64,000 nt of DNA from Desulfosporosinus sp. Sb-LF (GCF_004766055.1 NZ_SPQR01000006.1:248001-312000), one strand, 5' to 3'. Counted from the stretch's first letter, positions 41,578-50,731 are shown. The notes: a model not told the origin generated them from the letters alone. Program-made: numbers and translations.

Positions 41578-44099
41578 AACTTACACAGGTGCAACTTGTC
41601 TTAAATAATTTCCAACGGGCACTCTTAGCAGAAGAAAAACAGGGTTTTATAAATACTGGGGCGTTAGGTGGTTTTAATGCTTTTCTGCGTGGAATTCTTC
41701 CACGGCTAGAGCAACTTTTCCCCCTGCATGACATGAACTTGTTGAGGGATTTGGCGAAGCAATATCCTACCTGGAGCCCACTTCGCCGTAGGGAAGCCTT
41801 CTCAGAACTTCACCGCTTTATGCAAGAAGTTATGCTGGAAGCTCAAGATATCTCACCTCAGGATGTGCCATTAAGGGAGGATTCAAAACGCCTAGAACAA
41901 GAAGCGCTTCCGAGTCAAATGGTGCCAGAAGAGCAGGAAATGCAGGGGGAACAAAGAAGATCAGTAAACAAAGTAGACGCTAAAACTATTGAAGCATACG
42001 GCGAAAACAGTGAAAACAGTGGAGCTCATGAAACCCCCAAACTACATAAGGCACGACCTACACAAGAAATAAAACAACAAAAAACGGGGTCCTTACAATA
42101 TCTTAAAGGGGTTGGCCCAGAAAGAGCCAAGCAACTTGAAAAGCTAGGGATTCACAATGAGCAAGATTTATTCACCTACTTTCCGCGTCGGTACGAAGAT
42201 CGCCGCCAGAGGACCATTGAAGAGTTGAAGGATGGTGAAATGGCAACGATTAGCGGAGAAGTAGTTGCAGGACATGTTACGAATGGCAAGATGAAGGTAG
42301 TCAAGTTGAGTATTGAGCAACAGGGGCGCTTGTTTCACGCAACTTGGTTTAACCAAACATTTATTCTCAAGCAATATCCCGTGGGAACGCAAGTCGTTGT
42401 GACGGGGAAAGTTCGCTGGCAACAACGGGTGCCTGAGGTTCTTGTTTCAGACATTGAAAAGGCTAGTACAAGTAGCTCGGTGAATGCTCTTAACCAGGGT
42501 TCACAAATGATTCTTCCAGTTTATTCCGAAACAGCACGTTTATCTTCGAAAGTAATACGCGGCGTAATCCAGGGTGTTCTAGGTCGGGTTGAAGAATATT
42601 TTCAAGAGATTATCCCGCAAGAAGACTTACGGGGGTGGATGGGGCGACCTCAAGCTTATCGGGAAATTCATTTTCCAAACAATTATGAGAGTTTGGAACA
42701 AGCAAGGGATCGGCTGGTGTGGGAGGAGGTTCTCTTTTTGCAATTAGCCGTCGCTGGATTACGTCAGGGAATAGTGCGGCTCGGAAGCCCTCTACTTTTA
42801 GGAGGGGAAGAACTGCTCCAAGGCTTTTATAAGGCACTGCCTTTTCAATTGACTAAAGCTCAACAACGAGTGATTCAAGAGATAGCTCACGATCTAGCTA
42901 AACCGCAGGGAATGGCTCGATTGGTCCAAGGGGATGTGGGATCCGGTAAAACGGCGGTTGCTATGGCTGCTCTGCTACGCGCGGTAGGATCAGGGTACCA
43001 AGGGGCAATGATGGCCCCTACGGAAATTTTGGCTGTACAACATTTCCAGTCGCTTGAGAAAGTGTTCACCCCCTTGGGTATAACAATTGTTTGTTTACTG
43101 GGTAGTCAGAGCAAAGGCGTTCGGGAGAGTGCATTGGCGATGATTGCGGATGGACGAGCACAAATCATCGTGGGAACCCATGCTCTTATTCAAGAATCGG
43201 TGGTTTATAAAGCGCTAGGTTTGGCTGTGACAGACGAACAACACCGTTTTGGGGTTCGGCAGCGTTCCTTGCTTCAGAGCAAAGGCGAAAGTCCTCACGT
43301 TTTGGTTCTCACCGCGACTCCGATTCCACGGACGTTAGCGCTGACGCTCTACGGTGACTTGCAGCTCTCTGTCCTTGATGAGATGCCAGTAGGGCGAAAA
43401 CCGATTATTACCCGCAAATTGACGGAACGTTCCCGACCAAAGTTGGAGAAATTTATCGACGAGCAAATCAATCTTGGAATGCAAATTTACGTTGTATGCC
43501 CTTTAGTAGAAGAATCAGAAACGCTGGATCTGATTTCAGCAACGCAACGTGCTACAGATCTTCAAGTGAGGTTTCCTGAGCGTCGTGTCGCCCTCATACA
43601 CGGAAGAATGAAGGGTGCGGAAAAGGAATCCATCATGACAGCGTTTCATATAGGGAAAATTGATATTTTAGTCGCCACGACTGTTGTGGAAGTTGGAGTA
43701 AATGTCCCGAAAGCCTCGGTGATGGTGATCGAATCAGCAGAACGATTTGGCCTGGCGCAATTGCATCAACTTAGAGGACGAGTTGGTCGGGGGAGTGAAC
43801 AATCTTACTGTTTCTTGTTGTCTGACAAAGACAGTCGTCGTTTAGATATTCTTTGCCAAACGGAAGATGGGTTTAAAATTGCCGAGGAAGATATGCGTCT
43901 GCGTGGAACGGGAGAACTATTAGGAACCAGGCAACACGGTCTAGCAGAATTGCACCTGACGGATCTCTCCCATGATGGACAGCTTGTCGAGAAAGCGTAT
44001 CAGATGGCACAGAAAGCTTTACAGAATCCAGATAGATATGCGTTGCTTTTCCAAGAGGTGCAGAGAATGTTTCCACCGGAGAAAATCGGGGTGCATTAG
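41574..44099 (+). CDS. recG: ATP-dependent DNA helicase RecG with N-terminal extension
   Basis: RecG remodels stalled forks and branched DNA. The 841-residue product is longer than the ~690 residues usual in Bacillus. Canonical RecG begins near residue 170 (QYLKGVGPERAKQLEKLGI). Before it are a helical domain (~residues 1-95) and a polar linker rich in Glu, Gln and Lys. The wedge/OB domain follows, then Walker A GDVGSGKT (~454), the DEQH box, TATPIPRTLALTLYGDLQ and QLRGRVGRG. The frame opens at 41499, but ATG 41574 overlapping the sdaAA stop fits. A half-repeat follows the stop. Confidence 0.95.
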   Translation: MKLTQVQLVLNNFQRALLAEEKQGFINTGALGGFNAFLRGILPRLEQLFPLHDMNLLRDLAKQYPTWSPLRRREAFSELHRFMQEVMLEAQDISPQDVPLREDSKRLEQEALPSQMVPEEQEMQGEQRRSVNKVDAKTIEAYGENSENSGAHETPKLHKARPTQEIKQQKTGSLQYLKGVGPERAKQLEKLGIHNEQDLFTYFPRRYEDRRQRTIEELKDGEMATISGEVVAGHVTNGKMKVVKLSIEQQGRLFHATWFNQTFILKQYPVGTQVVVTGKVRWQQRVPEVLVSDIEKASTSSSVNALNQGSQMILPVYSETARLSSKVIRGVIQGVLGRVEEYFQEIIPQEDLRGWMGRPQAYREIHFPNNYESLEQARDRLVWEEVLFLQLAVAGLRQGIVRLGSPLLLGGEELLQGFYKALPFQLTKAQQRVIQEIAHDLAKPQGMARLVQGDVGSGKTAVAMAALLRAVGSGYQGAMMAPTEILAVQHFQSLEKVFTPLGITIVCLLGSQSKGVRESALAMIADGRAQIIVGTHALIQESVVYKALGLAVTDEQHRFGVRQRSLLQSKGESPHVLVLTATPIPRTLALTLYGDLQLSVLDEMPVGRKPIITRKLTERSRPKLEKFIDEQINLGMQIYVVCPLVEESETLDLISATQRATDLQVRFPERRVALIHGRMKGAEKESIMTAFHIGKIDILVATTVVEVGVNVPKASVMVIESAERFGLAQLHQLRGRVGRGSEQSYCFLLSDKDSRRLDILCQTEDGFKIAEEDMRLRGTGELLGTRQHGLAELHLTDLSHDGQLVEKAYQMAQKALQNPDRYALLFQEVQRMFPPEKIGVH

Positions 44100-44100
44100 G

Positions 44101-44118
44101 GGAGGAAGTTTCTTAGTC
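44101..44118 (+). repeat. Half copy of the palindromic element end
   Basis: GGAGGAAGTTTCTTAG repeats the left end of copy A (3242-3257) exactly, at the same position right after a stop codon. The complementary right arm is not found downstream. Confidence 0.65.
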
Positions 44119-44170
44119 TTTTGGCACATGAATGAAAAAGTCTTGGAATGATTTGCCGGGTATGATTATG

Positions 44171-44200
44171 GTCATACAATCGAATAATAAGACCATACTA
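44171..44200 (+). promoter_or_regulatory. Candidate sigma-G/sigma-F promoter for the SASP gene
   Basis: GTCATA (44171-44176), 17 bases, then CATACTA (44194-44200), an exact match to the forespore -10 box. The -35 is imperfect. A GCAGCAG/CTGCTGC hairpin lies in the leader. Confidence 0.6.
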
Positions 44201-44274
44201 AAGGGTTAAAAATATATGCAGCAGCGAAGCAGGTCTGCTGCCTTAATCAAATAGTATCTAAGGAGGTGTAAGCT

Positions 44275-44403
44275 TTGACTGACCCAACTAAGACTATGGT
44301 CCAACTCACACCCGAATTAGAACAATTTAAGTATGAAGTCGCTCAAGAGATTGGGATTGCTAATCGTAAACACAAACGCTTTCCCAACACGCCACAACAA
44401 TAA
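44275..44403 (+). CDS. Short alpha/beta-type small acid-soluble spore protein
   Basis: A 42-residue frame with TTG start, 8 bases after a strong AAGGAGG. LTPELEQFKYEVAQEIGI matches the first conserved block of alpha/beta SASPs (LEQFKYEIAxEFGV), including the site cut by the germination protease. The second block (GGEITKRLV) that completes DNA binding is absent, and the protein ends in a basic tail (ANRKHKRFPN). It faces gpr convergently across a terminator. It is probably a minor spore protein or a shortened paralogue. Confidence 0.7.
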   Translation: MTDPTKTMVQLTPELEQFKYEVAQEIGIANRKHKRFPNTPQQ

Positions 44404-44413
44404 TCTATAAAGA

Positions 44414-44462
44414 AACAGAAATGGGTCGAGTCGGTGCTGCACCAACTTGACCCATTTCTGTT
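44414..44462. terminator. Terminator between SASP gene and gpr
   Basis: AACAGAAATGGGTC (44414-44427) and its complement (44449-44462) form a 14-bp stem with extra AGT/ACT pairing inside. It serves the SASP gene; the T-run is short. Confidence 0.75.
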
Positions 44463-44660
44463 CATCACAGGGCCCCTTGCGCTCTCTTCGACGTTTCTTA
44501 GCTCGTCCTCGTAGTATCCCAGCCGATGTTCCTACCTAACCGTAACTAATTCCGTCGTAACCAAGCCACGGCGCAGCCAAACCAAAGAATAAAATGAAAT
44601 TGCAAAAGGAACCGTTTAAGCCAACACTAAAAAAATGCTTCTTCATTCCGTCCCAAGCAT
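44463..44660. other. Non-coding stretch downstream of gpr
   Basis: No gene is seen. A short CGTTTCTTAGCTCG segment recalls the palindromic element ends but is too short to call. Confidence 0.4.
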
Positions 44661-45647
44661 TTACTGCAAATAACGTTCATAGTCTTCGCGATCAATTCCT
44701 GGATGTAGACTGATCGCCAGAGCACCAGCAATGATTTTAGCGGTTGTTTTAATGAGTGAATCAATTTCTTTGGGTGTAACCATTAGATTTCCTTGGAACG
44801 GGGAAAGTACATCATCAATGATTTGTGCAAATACTTCTGGTTTAATGCCCTTATAAAGTTGGTATAATTTGGGGCTAGTAACGAATTGCTCAAATACTCC
44901 TTCCACTACATCGTGGGCAATTACAGCGGCATTGACAACTGTTGGAAGACCAATGGCAATTACTTTACACCCTAACGTTTCTTCGGTAAGGCCAGCTCGT
45001 CGGTTTCCTACGCCTGAACCAGGATGAATGCCTGTATCTGCGAGTTGGATACTTGTGCCAATCCGCTCTAGGGAGCCTGCGGCAAGGGCATCAATAGCAA
45101 TGATTAAATCCGGCTTGACATGTTCAGCGATACCACGAATGATTTCGGCGGTTTCGATTCCGGTTATTCCTAATACCCCAGGTGAAATGGCACTTATTTT
45201 TCGCATTTTACCTTGTAATTCATCGGGAGAAAGTTTGAAAAGATGGCGAGTAACCATTGTTTTTTCAATGACTTGAGGTCCCAATGCATCAGGTGTGGCG
45301 TTCCAGTTGCCCAGTCCGACGATCAGAATGCTAGCATCTTCTTTGAGATTCATGAGTGCAACCAATTTATCTGCTAAAATGTTGGTAATGCTTTCATGGA
45401 CAAGGTAGTTATTTGTACGTATTTGAGGGGCATCAATGGTTATGTACTGTCCTTTGGGTTTACCGATAGCTTCGGCTCCTTCGTCAGTTTCCACGGTTAT
45501 GATGGTTACTTTAGCATGTTCGAGTTCTTGTTCATCCATAAGGACGCCGGAAATTTCTTCCCCACTTTCCCCACGAAGGAGCTGATGTGCTTCAACGGCT
45601 AAATCAAGCTGAACATTGAGGTGTCGATAGAGGTCTTTTTTTCTCAT
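44661..45647 (-). CDS. gpr: Germination protease GPR
   Basis: GPR is the aspartic-type protease that degrades SASPs at germination. It is made in the forespore as a zymogen. The 328-residue product has the A25 family segments GLGNWNATPDALGPQVIEK, IIAIDALAAGSLERIGTSIQLADTGIHPGSGVGNRR and a short N-terminal propeptide (MRKKDLYRHLNVQLDLAVEAHQ). AAAGGAG lies 9 bases before ATG 45647; the longer frame to 45671 lacks a site. A forespore promoter lies upstream and an SASP gene lies opposite. Confidence 0.97.
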   Translation of the reverse strand: MRKKDLYRHLNVQLDLAVEAHQLLRGESGEEISGVLMDEQELEHAKVTIITVETDEGAEAIGKPKGQYITIDAPQIRTNNYLVHESITNILADKLVALMNLKEDASILIVGLGNWNATPDALGPQVIEKTMVTRHLFKLSPDELQGKMRKISAISPGVLGITGIETAEIIRGIAEHVKPDLIIAIDALAAGSLERIGTSIQLADTGIHPGSGVGNRRAGLTEETLGCKVIAIGLPTVVNAAVIAHDVVEGVFEQFVTSPKLYQLYKGIKPEVFAQIIDDVLSPFQGNLMVTPKEIDSLIKTTAKIIAGALAISLHPGIDREDYERYLQ

Positions 45648-45680
45648 AGTAATTTTCTCCTTTAAATACATTTAAAAAAG

Positions 45681-45705
45681 TCACTGGGGCTAAAAGCTCC
45701 AGTGA
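45681..45705 (-). terminator. Terminator-like hairpin in the gpr leader
   Basis: On the minus strand TCACTGGAGC, a short loop and GCCCCAGTGA form a hairpin followed by CTTTTTTAAATG. It lies between the candidate gpr promoter and the gpr start, so it would act as an attenuator or end a short upstream transcript. Confidence 0.6.
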
Positions 45706-45786
45706 ACAGAGAGGAAAAACGAAAGGAAGAGTTGGATGGGGGAAGGGCATTCGATACGTAAGATCATCGTTATCGTCCGCCAAATT

Positions 45787-45816
45787 TAGTATTAACAAAA
45801 ACTAAAATGATATTCA
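45787..45816 (-). promoter_or_regulatory. Candidate sigma-F/sigma-G promoter of gpr
   Basis: On the minus strand TGAATA (45816-45811), 17 bases, then AATACTA (45793-45787), close to the forespore consensus. B. subtilis gpr is under the same sigma factors. Confidence 0.72.
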
Positions 45817-45938
45817 GGGATTTTTTAGGGGAAGAATTAATTTGCTGTGGTATACTGATAGGTAAAGATGTGTTTTTTATCTAATAATTATGGCTGTAAA
45901 GCTTAATAAGCTCTGCTATAATATAATGTGGAGGGTTT

Positions 45939-46490
45939 ATGCGGATTATTGCAGGTGAAATGCGAGGCCGTCAACTGAGGGCCGTAGAAGGAATGCAAAC
46001 GCGCCCGACCTCTGATAAAGTAAAGGGTGCAATTTTTAGCGTTCTTGGGGACAAGGTCTTAGATGCACGCGTATTAGATCTTTTTGCTGGAACTGGTAAC
46101 TTAGCGATTGAGGCGCTTTCTCGGGGTTCTCGCGAAGCGGTGTTGGTAGAAAAGAGTTTTAGTGCGCATCAGGTTATCCGAGAAAATCTCGAACGGGTTG
46201 GGGTTAGCCATAAGGCTAATCTTCTATTGATGGACGCTTTTAAGTATATACATAGATACCCTAACGAAGTTTTTAACCTTGTTTTTTTGGATCCCCCTTA
46301 TCATAAGGAACTTGTTTCCAAGGCCATCTTGATTTTAAAGGAATCCACTTTTTTAGCACCTGGCGGTGTCATTGTCGCTGAAACCGCTAAGGATGAAGAA
46401 CTAAACGATGATATCTATCCGTTTGAAATTCGGAAAACAGGGGAATATGGAGACACAATGATACGGTACTTACAGAGAATGGATATATAA
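45939..46490 (+). CDS. rsmD: 16S rRNA (guanine-966-N2) methyltransferase RsmD
   Basis: RsmD methylates G966 of 16S rRNA. The 183-residue protein starts MRIIAGEMRGRQL, has RPTSDKVKGAIFSVLG, SAM motif I (VLDLFAGTGNLAIEALSRG) and the catalytic DPPY. ATG follows GGAGGG, with an AT-rich TATAATATAAT region upstream. In many Firmicutes coaD follows rsmD; here it does not. Confidence 0.95.
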   Translation: MRIIAGEMRGRQLRAVEGMQTRPTSDKVKGAIFSVLGDKVLDARVLDLFAGTGNLAIEALSRGSREAVLVEKSFSAHQVIRENLERVGVSHKANLLLMDAFKYIHRYPNEVFNLVFLDPPYHKELVSKAILILKESTFLAPGGVIVAETAKDEELNDDIYPFEIRKTGEYGDTMIRYLQRMDI

Positions 46491-46509
46491 CGAGGGGGAG
46501 GATTATTAA

Positions 46510-47010
46510 GTGGAAAGCGATATCTTGAGTTTGCTCAATGAAGTAGAAGAGGTTGTCGATCACGGGCCTAAAATCCCAATGACGGGGAAGGTTTTGGTTG
46601 ATGACACTGTGATCTTTGAATTACTAGATCGTGTACGTGCGGCCTTGCCTGAAGAGTTAACCAATGCTAAATGGGTTTTAAAAGAGCGACAACGAATTCT
46701 TGACGAAGCAGAAGCGGAAGCCCAGAAGCTTCTCGAACGAGGAAAGACATATGTTGAGAAGATGGCAGTGGAAAACGAAGTAGTTAAGCAAGCCCAGAGC
46801 TATGGAGAAGATATTGTTAGGCAGGCGCAAAAGTTTGCCTATGACGTAAAGTCTGGCGCTGTTCAATACGCTGATGAAATGCTCCAGCATGTCGAGAAAA
46901 GCCTATATGAGACGCTTCAATCACTTCGTAAAAATCGTGAGGAATTAAAAGGGTTAGCCAAAGAAGAACGGGATCAAACTGGTAATTCCCAAAGGGAGAC
47001 GGGTGAGTAA
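46510..47010 (+). CDS. Coiled-coil protein of unknown function, ATP-synthase-stalk-like
   Basis: A 166-residue soluble protein. The first ~60 residues include DILSLLNEVEEVVDHGPKIP and a conserved DDTVIFELLDRVRAALPEEL segment. Residues ~65-155 are a long charged helix (EAEAEAQKLLERGKTYVEKM), similar in feel to V/F-type ATPase peripheral-stalk subunits. Related small proteins follow rsmD in clostridia, usually labelled ATPase or hypothetical. The GTG start follows GAGGGGGAGG. A terminator overlaps its end. Confidence 0.7.
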   Translation: MESDILSLLNEVEEVVDHGPKIPMTGKVLVDDTVIFELLDRVRAALPEELTNAKWVLKERQRILDEAEAEAQKLLERGKTYVEKMAVENEVVKQAQSYGEDIVRQAQKFAYDVKSGAVQYADEMLQHVEKSLYETLQSLRKNREELKGLAKEERDQTGNSQRETGE

Positions 47011-47027
47011 ATCTCACCCCTTTTTTG
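47001..47027 (+). terminator. Terminator of the rsmD unit
   Basis: GGGTGAG and CTCACCC form a 7-bp stem followed by CTTTTTT. It overlaps the end of the coiled-coil gene and faces the convergent ylbJ. Confidence 0.85.
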
Positions 47028-47041
47028 CTGTTAGTGGGGTT

Positions 47042-48193
47042 TCACCGTATAGGATGCCGGATCAAGGCGAGTGTGAGAAGAACGGTCATGATCCCGATAA
47101 ACACGAGTGAGCTTAAGTGCCACGTATTCCACATAAGAATCGATGTGTTGGGGATTTGAATAGGGAGAGCTGTTGTGGGTACTTCGGCAATGAGGAGGAA
47201 GAGCTGACTTAGTCCTAGAGCGATTAAACCTTGAAGTGTTCGAGCGATTACGAATGGGTAGAAGCGTATATCAGTTCCACTAATAAATCCAGCGACTTGC
47301 GCGAATACAGATAGACCACTCCAGCCCATGAGTAATACTAGAAGCGCCACTTGTTGATTGAGGATGGGAAGGGCATGGATAGTACCTTGGCAGCCTAACG
47401 TCATTTCAAAAAGGCCGTTAAAAAAGGCATGCCATACGGAACTAGGAATGACCGGGATCACGCCATGAATAAGCGTAGCCAAAAATGATGTTATATGCCA
47501 GATGTTTAATAGTTGAAGGATCACTGAGAAAAAGGCCATAAAACCGGCAACCATGAGAACGGTTGTAGTGCTCCGTTGGATGGCATCGCCAAGGATTTGC
47601 CCGAAAGCTCTGTTATCTTTGCTTTGAGCGTTTTTCATTTCTTGCCAAGCTCGTTTAAAGGACGGAAATCGCGTCGGTCGTTTAGTGCCAGGTGTGCAAC
47701 GATAAAATCGAAAGAGAATCCCAACAATTAAGTTGGCGACATAAACAGAACTTGCGAGTAGTATGCCTAGCGTGGGTTTTCCTAACATCCCGGAGGCGAC
47801 GGCACCAAACATAAATCCTGGGCTGGGGTTATTGGTAAAAGCTAAAAGACGTTCACCTTCCTCACGGGTGATTTCTCCAGCTTGACGAAGACGAGCGGTC
47901 AGAACCGCTCCCATAGGAAAGCCGGATGTGTAGCCCATAGCCACAACAAAGGCGGCTTGACCTGGGAGGCGAAACACAGGACGCATGAATGATTCCAGTA
48001 GGACACCGAGGAAATGAACAAATCCTGTTGCCATTAGTAGTTCAGATAGAATAAAAAAGGGGAGTAAGGCGGGAAGGACGAAACGCCACCACAAGGTCAG
48101 CCCGCCGCCAGCAGAGCTGAGCACTTCTTGGGGATAAAGAAACATGCCGAAGGCCAGGAGACTTAAAGCTACGACGCGGGCAGTGGTGCGCAT
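47042..48193 (-). CDS. ylbJ: Sporulation integral membrane protein YlbJ
   Basis: YlbJ is a mother-cell membrane protein needed for spore cortex formation in B. subtilis. The 383-residue product has about eight to ten hydrophobic helices, with two nucleoside-transporter-like gate segments: PALLPFFILSELLMATGF, then GYTSGFPMGAVLTARL, and NNPSPGFMFGAVASGML. ATG 48193 follows GAAGGTGAT; a longer frame to 48238 lacks a site. I found no clear sigma-E promoter. Confidence 0.9.
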   Translation of the reverse strand: MRTTARVVALSLLAFGMFLYPQEVLSSAGGGLTLWWRFVLPALLPFFILSELLMATGFVHFLGVLLESFMRPVFRLPGQAAFVVAMGYTSGFPMGAVLTARLRQAGEITREEGERLLAFTNNPSPGFMFGAVASGMLGKPTLGILLASSVYVANLIVGILFRFYRCTPGTKRPTRFPSFKRAWQEMKNAQSKDNRAFGQILGDAIQRSTTTVLMVAGFMAFFSVILQLLNIWHITSFLATLIHGVIPVIPSSVWHAFFNGLFEMTLGCQGTIHALPILNQQVALLVLLMGWSGLSVFAQVAGFISGTDIRFYPFVIARTLQGLIALGLSQLFLLIAEVPTTALPIQIPNTSILMWNTWHLSSLVFIGIMTVLLTLALIRHPIR

Positions 48194-48528
48194 GAAGACT
48201 ATCACCTTCCTTCGTAAATTTATATGGAAGAATGCCAAGACCTAGAAGTCTGGTTTATTAGGTAAAAAAAGGTAGGCTTCTTTGGCAGAAAGTATAGCCT
48301 TGGAGGAATCTTCTGAAATTAGGAGAATGATGTAGTAAGGGCTTGTAATAACCTAAAATTCTGTGCTACACTCACTTAGGATAAAAAAATATTGTCAGAA
48401 CGATATGGCATCTGGAAAGAAGTGAAAAAATAGAGGTCATTTGGGGAAGACTATCTTTGGTTATACTTTTGTAGAAAGAAACGAAAGAATAGGGTTGAGC
48501 GGAAAAGTTACAAGGGGGATATAAAAAC
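48194..48528. other. Divergent intergenic region between ylbJ and ackA
   Basis: AT-rich stretch of 335 bases with no gene. It must hold both promoters. A TATACT lies near 48463 but no matching -35 at good spacing was found. The ackA ribosome-binding site is CAAGGGGG. Confidence 0.5.
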
Positions 48529-49722
48529 ATGAAAATTCTTGTTATTAACTGTGGAAGTTCTTCACTGAAATATCAGTTGATCGATATGGTCACTAAGAAT
48601 CCTATCGGTAAAGGCTTGGTAGAGCGCATAGGGCTTCAAGGGTCAGTGTTGACGCATCGGACGGGATCTGGAGAGAAGGTAGTTATTAAGGACGAGATTT
48701 CGAATCATACCGTGGCTATTAAGCTCGTACTGGAGGCATTGGTGTCCCCAGAGTATGGTGCTGTTCAAGATTTGAAAGAGATTTCTGCTATAGGTCACCG
48801 CGTTGTTCATGGGGGAGAGAAATTTTCAACATCCGTGATTATTGATGACGCGGTCATGGAAGCGCTTAAGGACTGTATCGAGTTGGCACCGCTTCATAAC
48901 CCTCCCAATATTGCTGGGATTAAAGCATGTCAGAAAATGATGCCTGGGGTTCCTCAAGTGGCAGTTTTTGATACGGCTTTCCATCAAACAATGCAGCCCG
49001 ATAGCTATATCTATGGATTACCCTATGAGTATTATGAAAAATATGGGATTCGGAAATATGGCTTTCACGGGACATCCCACAAATATGTCAGTCAACGTGC
49101 CGCAATTCTTCTGCGAAAACCACTGGAAGAACTGAAGCTAATCAGTTGCCACTTAGGTAATGGTGCTTCGATTACGGCTATCAAGGGAGGAAAATCCATT
49201 GAAACATCGATGGGATTTACCCCTTTGGATGGGTTAATGATGGGGACGAGATCGGGAACTTTAGATCCTGCGATTGTTACCTATATACAGTGTCGAGAGA
49301 ACTACAATTGCGAGCAAATTAATGATTTTCTAAACAATAAATGTGGGGCTTTAGGGGTTTCGGGGGTGAGTAGTGATTTCAGAGACATTGAAGTTGCGGC
49401 AGCCCAAGGGAATTACCGCGCGAAGTTAGCGCTAGATATTTTTGAACATGATGTCAAGCTATTTGTTGGCTCCTATGCGGCTATAATGGGTGGGGTTGAT
49501 GCTATCATATTTACAGCAGGGGTGGGAGAAAATGCACCAAACACGCGTGCTGGAATTTGTAGCAACATGGATTATCTGGGAATAAGTCTTGATCTTGAGA
49601 AAAATAAGGTTCGAAGCGAAGAAGTGGACGTTTCCAAAGCAGATTCTCGTTGTCGTGTTCTTGTAATTCCAACCAACGAAGAACTCATGATTGCTTTAGA
49701 AACGCTCGAATTAACTCAATAA
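48529..49722 (+). CDS. ackA: Acetate kinase
   Basis: AckA makes ATP and acetate from acetyl-phosphate, or the reverse. The 397-residue product has [46 protein letters not shown], the GNGASI phosphate loop and [10 protein letters not shown]. pta is not adjacent, so acetyl-phosphate is made elsewhere. The B. subtilis and clostridial neighbours DUF177 and rpmF follow. Confidence 0.97.
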   Translation: MKILVINCGSSSLKYQLIDMVTKNPIGKGLVERIGLQGSVLTHRTGSGEKVVIKDEISNHTVAIKLVLEALVSPEYGAVQDLKEISAIGHRVVHGGEKFSTSVIIDDAVMEALKDCIELAPLHNPPNIAGIKACQKMMPGVPQVAVFDTAFHQTMQPDSYIYGLPYEYYEKYGIRKYGFHGTSHKYVSQRAAILLRKPLEELKLISCHLGNGASITAIKGGKSIETSMGFTPLDGLMMGTRSGTLDPAIVTYIQCRENYNCEQINDFLNNKCGALGVSGVSSDFRDIEVAAAQGNYRAKLALDIFEHDVKLFVGSYAAIMGGVDAIIFTAGVGENAPNTRAGICSNMDYLGISLDLEKNKVRSEEVDVSKADSRCRVLVIPTNEELMIALETLELTQ

Positions 49723-49791
49723 CTAAACCTTTGCAATCTTGGGTATGATAAGTGTATATAAGATTAACGGATTCGTTGTAAAGAGTTTTCC

Positions 49792-49820
49792 TTGACAAAG
49801 AAAAATGTGCCAACTATAAT
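49792..49820 (+). promoter_or_regulatory. Consensus sigma-A promoter of the DUF177-rpmF operon
   Basis: TTGACA (49792-49797), 17 bases, then TATAAT (49815-49820): a perfect consensus promoter 26 bases before the start codon. Confidence 0.88.
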
Positions 49821-49846
49821 AGTGGTTGTGTATTGGGGTGGATAAT

Positions 49847-50356
49847 ATGAAAGTGAATGTAGCCCAGGTTCGTCACAATGAAGGTGAAAGTGTCCGTTAT
49901 GATTTAGTGGAAGATTTTTCTCTCTTCGATTTGGGAACAGAAGCCCTCGCGTTTCAAGCACCGGTACACGTACAACTTCAAGTAAACAACACAAGTAAAG
50001 CAATGCTAGTTCACGGTAAGATTCAAACGGAACTCAATGTGACGTGTGGACGCTGTCTAGAGTCGTTTGTTTATCCATTAAGTCTCTCCTTCCAAGACGA
50101 ATGGGTTTTCCGCGCTCAGGCTACAGAAGATCTTCTGGAAACTGCACTCATTTTGGACAAAGACGAGATCGAGATCAATGAACGAATCTTTGAACAAATT
50201 GTGTTAGCTTTACCGATGAAGTTTGTTTGTTCAGCAGAGTGTCAGGGGCTATGCCCGACCTGTGGTGCAAATCGAAATTTGACCCCATGTAATTGCGGCC
50301 AAGACAACATTGACCCTCGGTTAGCAGCACTGGCCAAGTGGCAATCCAATGACTAA
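49847..50356 (+). CDS. DUF177 (YceD-like) protein
   Basis: A 169-residue protein of the YceD/DUF177 family, nearly always next to rpmF and thought to be linked to 23S rRNA processing or precursor accumulation. It has TCGRCLESFVYPLSLSFQDEWVF and a C-terminal CxxxCQGLCPTCGANRN zinc-like cluster. ATG 49847 follows GGGGTGG; an upstream GTG at 49826 would lie only six bases from the -10 box, so it is rejected. Confidence 0.92.
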   Translation: MKVNVAQVRHNEGESVRYDLVEDFSLFDLGTEALAFQAPVHVQLQVNNTSKAMLVHGKIQTELNVTCGRCLESFVYPLSLSFQDEWVFRAQATEDLLETALILDKDEIEINERIFEQIVLALPMKFVCSAECQGLCPTCGANRNLTPCNCGQDNIDPRLAALAKWQSND

Positions 50357-50387
50357 TTAATTTAGAGAACCTAAAGGGGGTGTAATT

Positions 50388-50567
50388 ATGGGTGTTCCTC
50401 AACATCGCCAATCGAAATCTAGAGTGCGAAAACGTCGGGCTATGTGGAAACTTACTGCACCAAACCACATCGAATGCCCCCAATGCCATAAACCAAAAAT
50501 GCCGCATTATATATGTCCTAGCTGTGGATATTACAATTCTAAGGTCGTTATTTCTGTTGAAGCATAA
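50388..50567 (+). CDS. rpmF: Large ribosomal subunit protein bL32
   Basis: A 59-residue ribosomal protein starting MGVPQHRQSKSRVRKRRAMW. It has two CxxC pairs (CPQC and CPSC), so it is the zinc-binding form. AAGGGGGTG lies before the ATG. It follows DUF177 by 31 bases and ends in a strong terminator. Confidence 0.96.
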   Translation: MGVPQHRQSKSRVRKRRAMWKLTAPNHIECPQCHKPKMPHYICPSCGYYNSKVVISVEA

Positions 50568-50580
50568 GGTTTGCGCGCGA

Positions 50581-50620
50581 AAACAAAGAGTCCTTCTTTT
50601 GAGGGGTTCTTTGTTTTTTT
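50581..50620 (+). terminator. Terminator of the DUF177-rpmF operon
   Basis: AACAAAGAGTCC and GGTTCTTTGTT form a stem with a short internal mismatch and are followed by seven T residues. Confidence 0.87.
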
Positions 50621-50731
50621 ATACCCTTTATAAAGTGTGAGTTTCAGGAGACATTCAACCTTCTGTCGAACTTCCTGTAGTTTTAGATTGGGTATATTTT
50701 ACATTTACGTTGTTTTCGACAGGGTTATTTC

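Noticed and set aside
44463-44660. Further copy of the palindromic element downstream of the SASP terminator
   Set aside because: Only about ten bases (CGTTTCTTAGC) resemble the element end, and no complementary arm was found.
48424-48470. Promoter for ackA around a TATACT box
   Set aside because: No -35 box at acceptable spacing was found, so the promoter was left uncalled.
50392-50640. Plus-strand 82-codon frame over rpmF
   Set aside because: It is a shifted frame of rpmF and its terminator; rpmF itself (59 codons) is the real gene.
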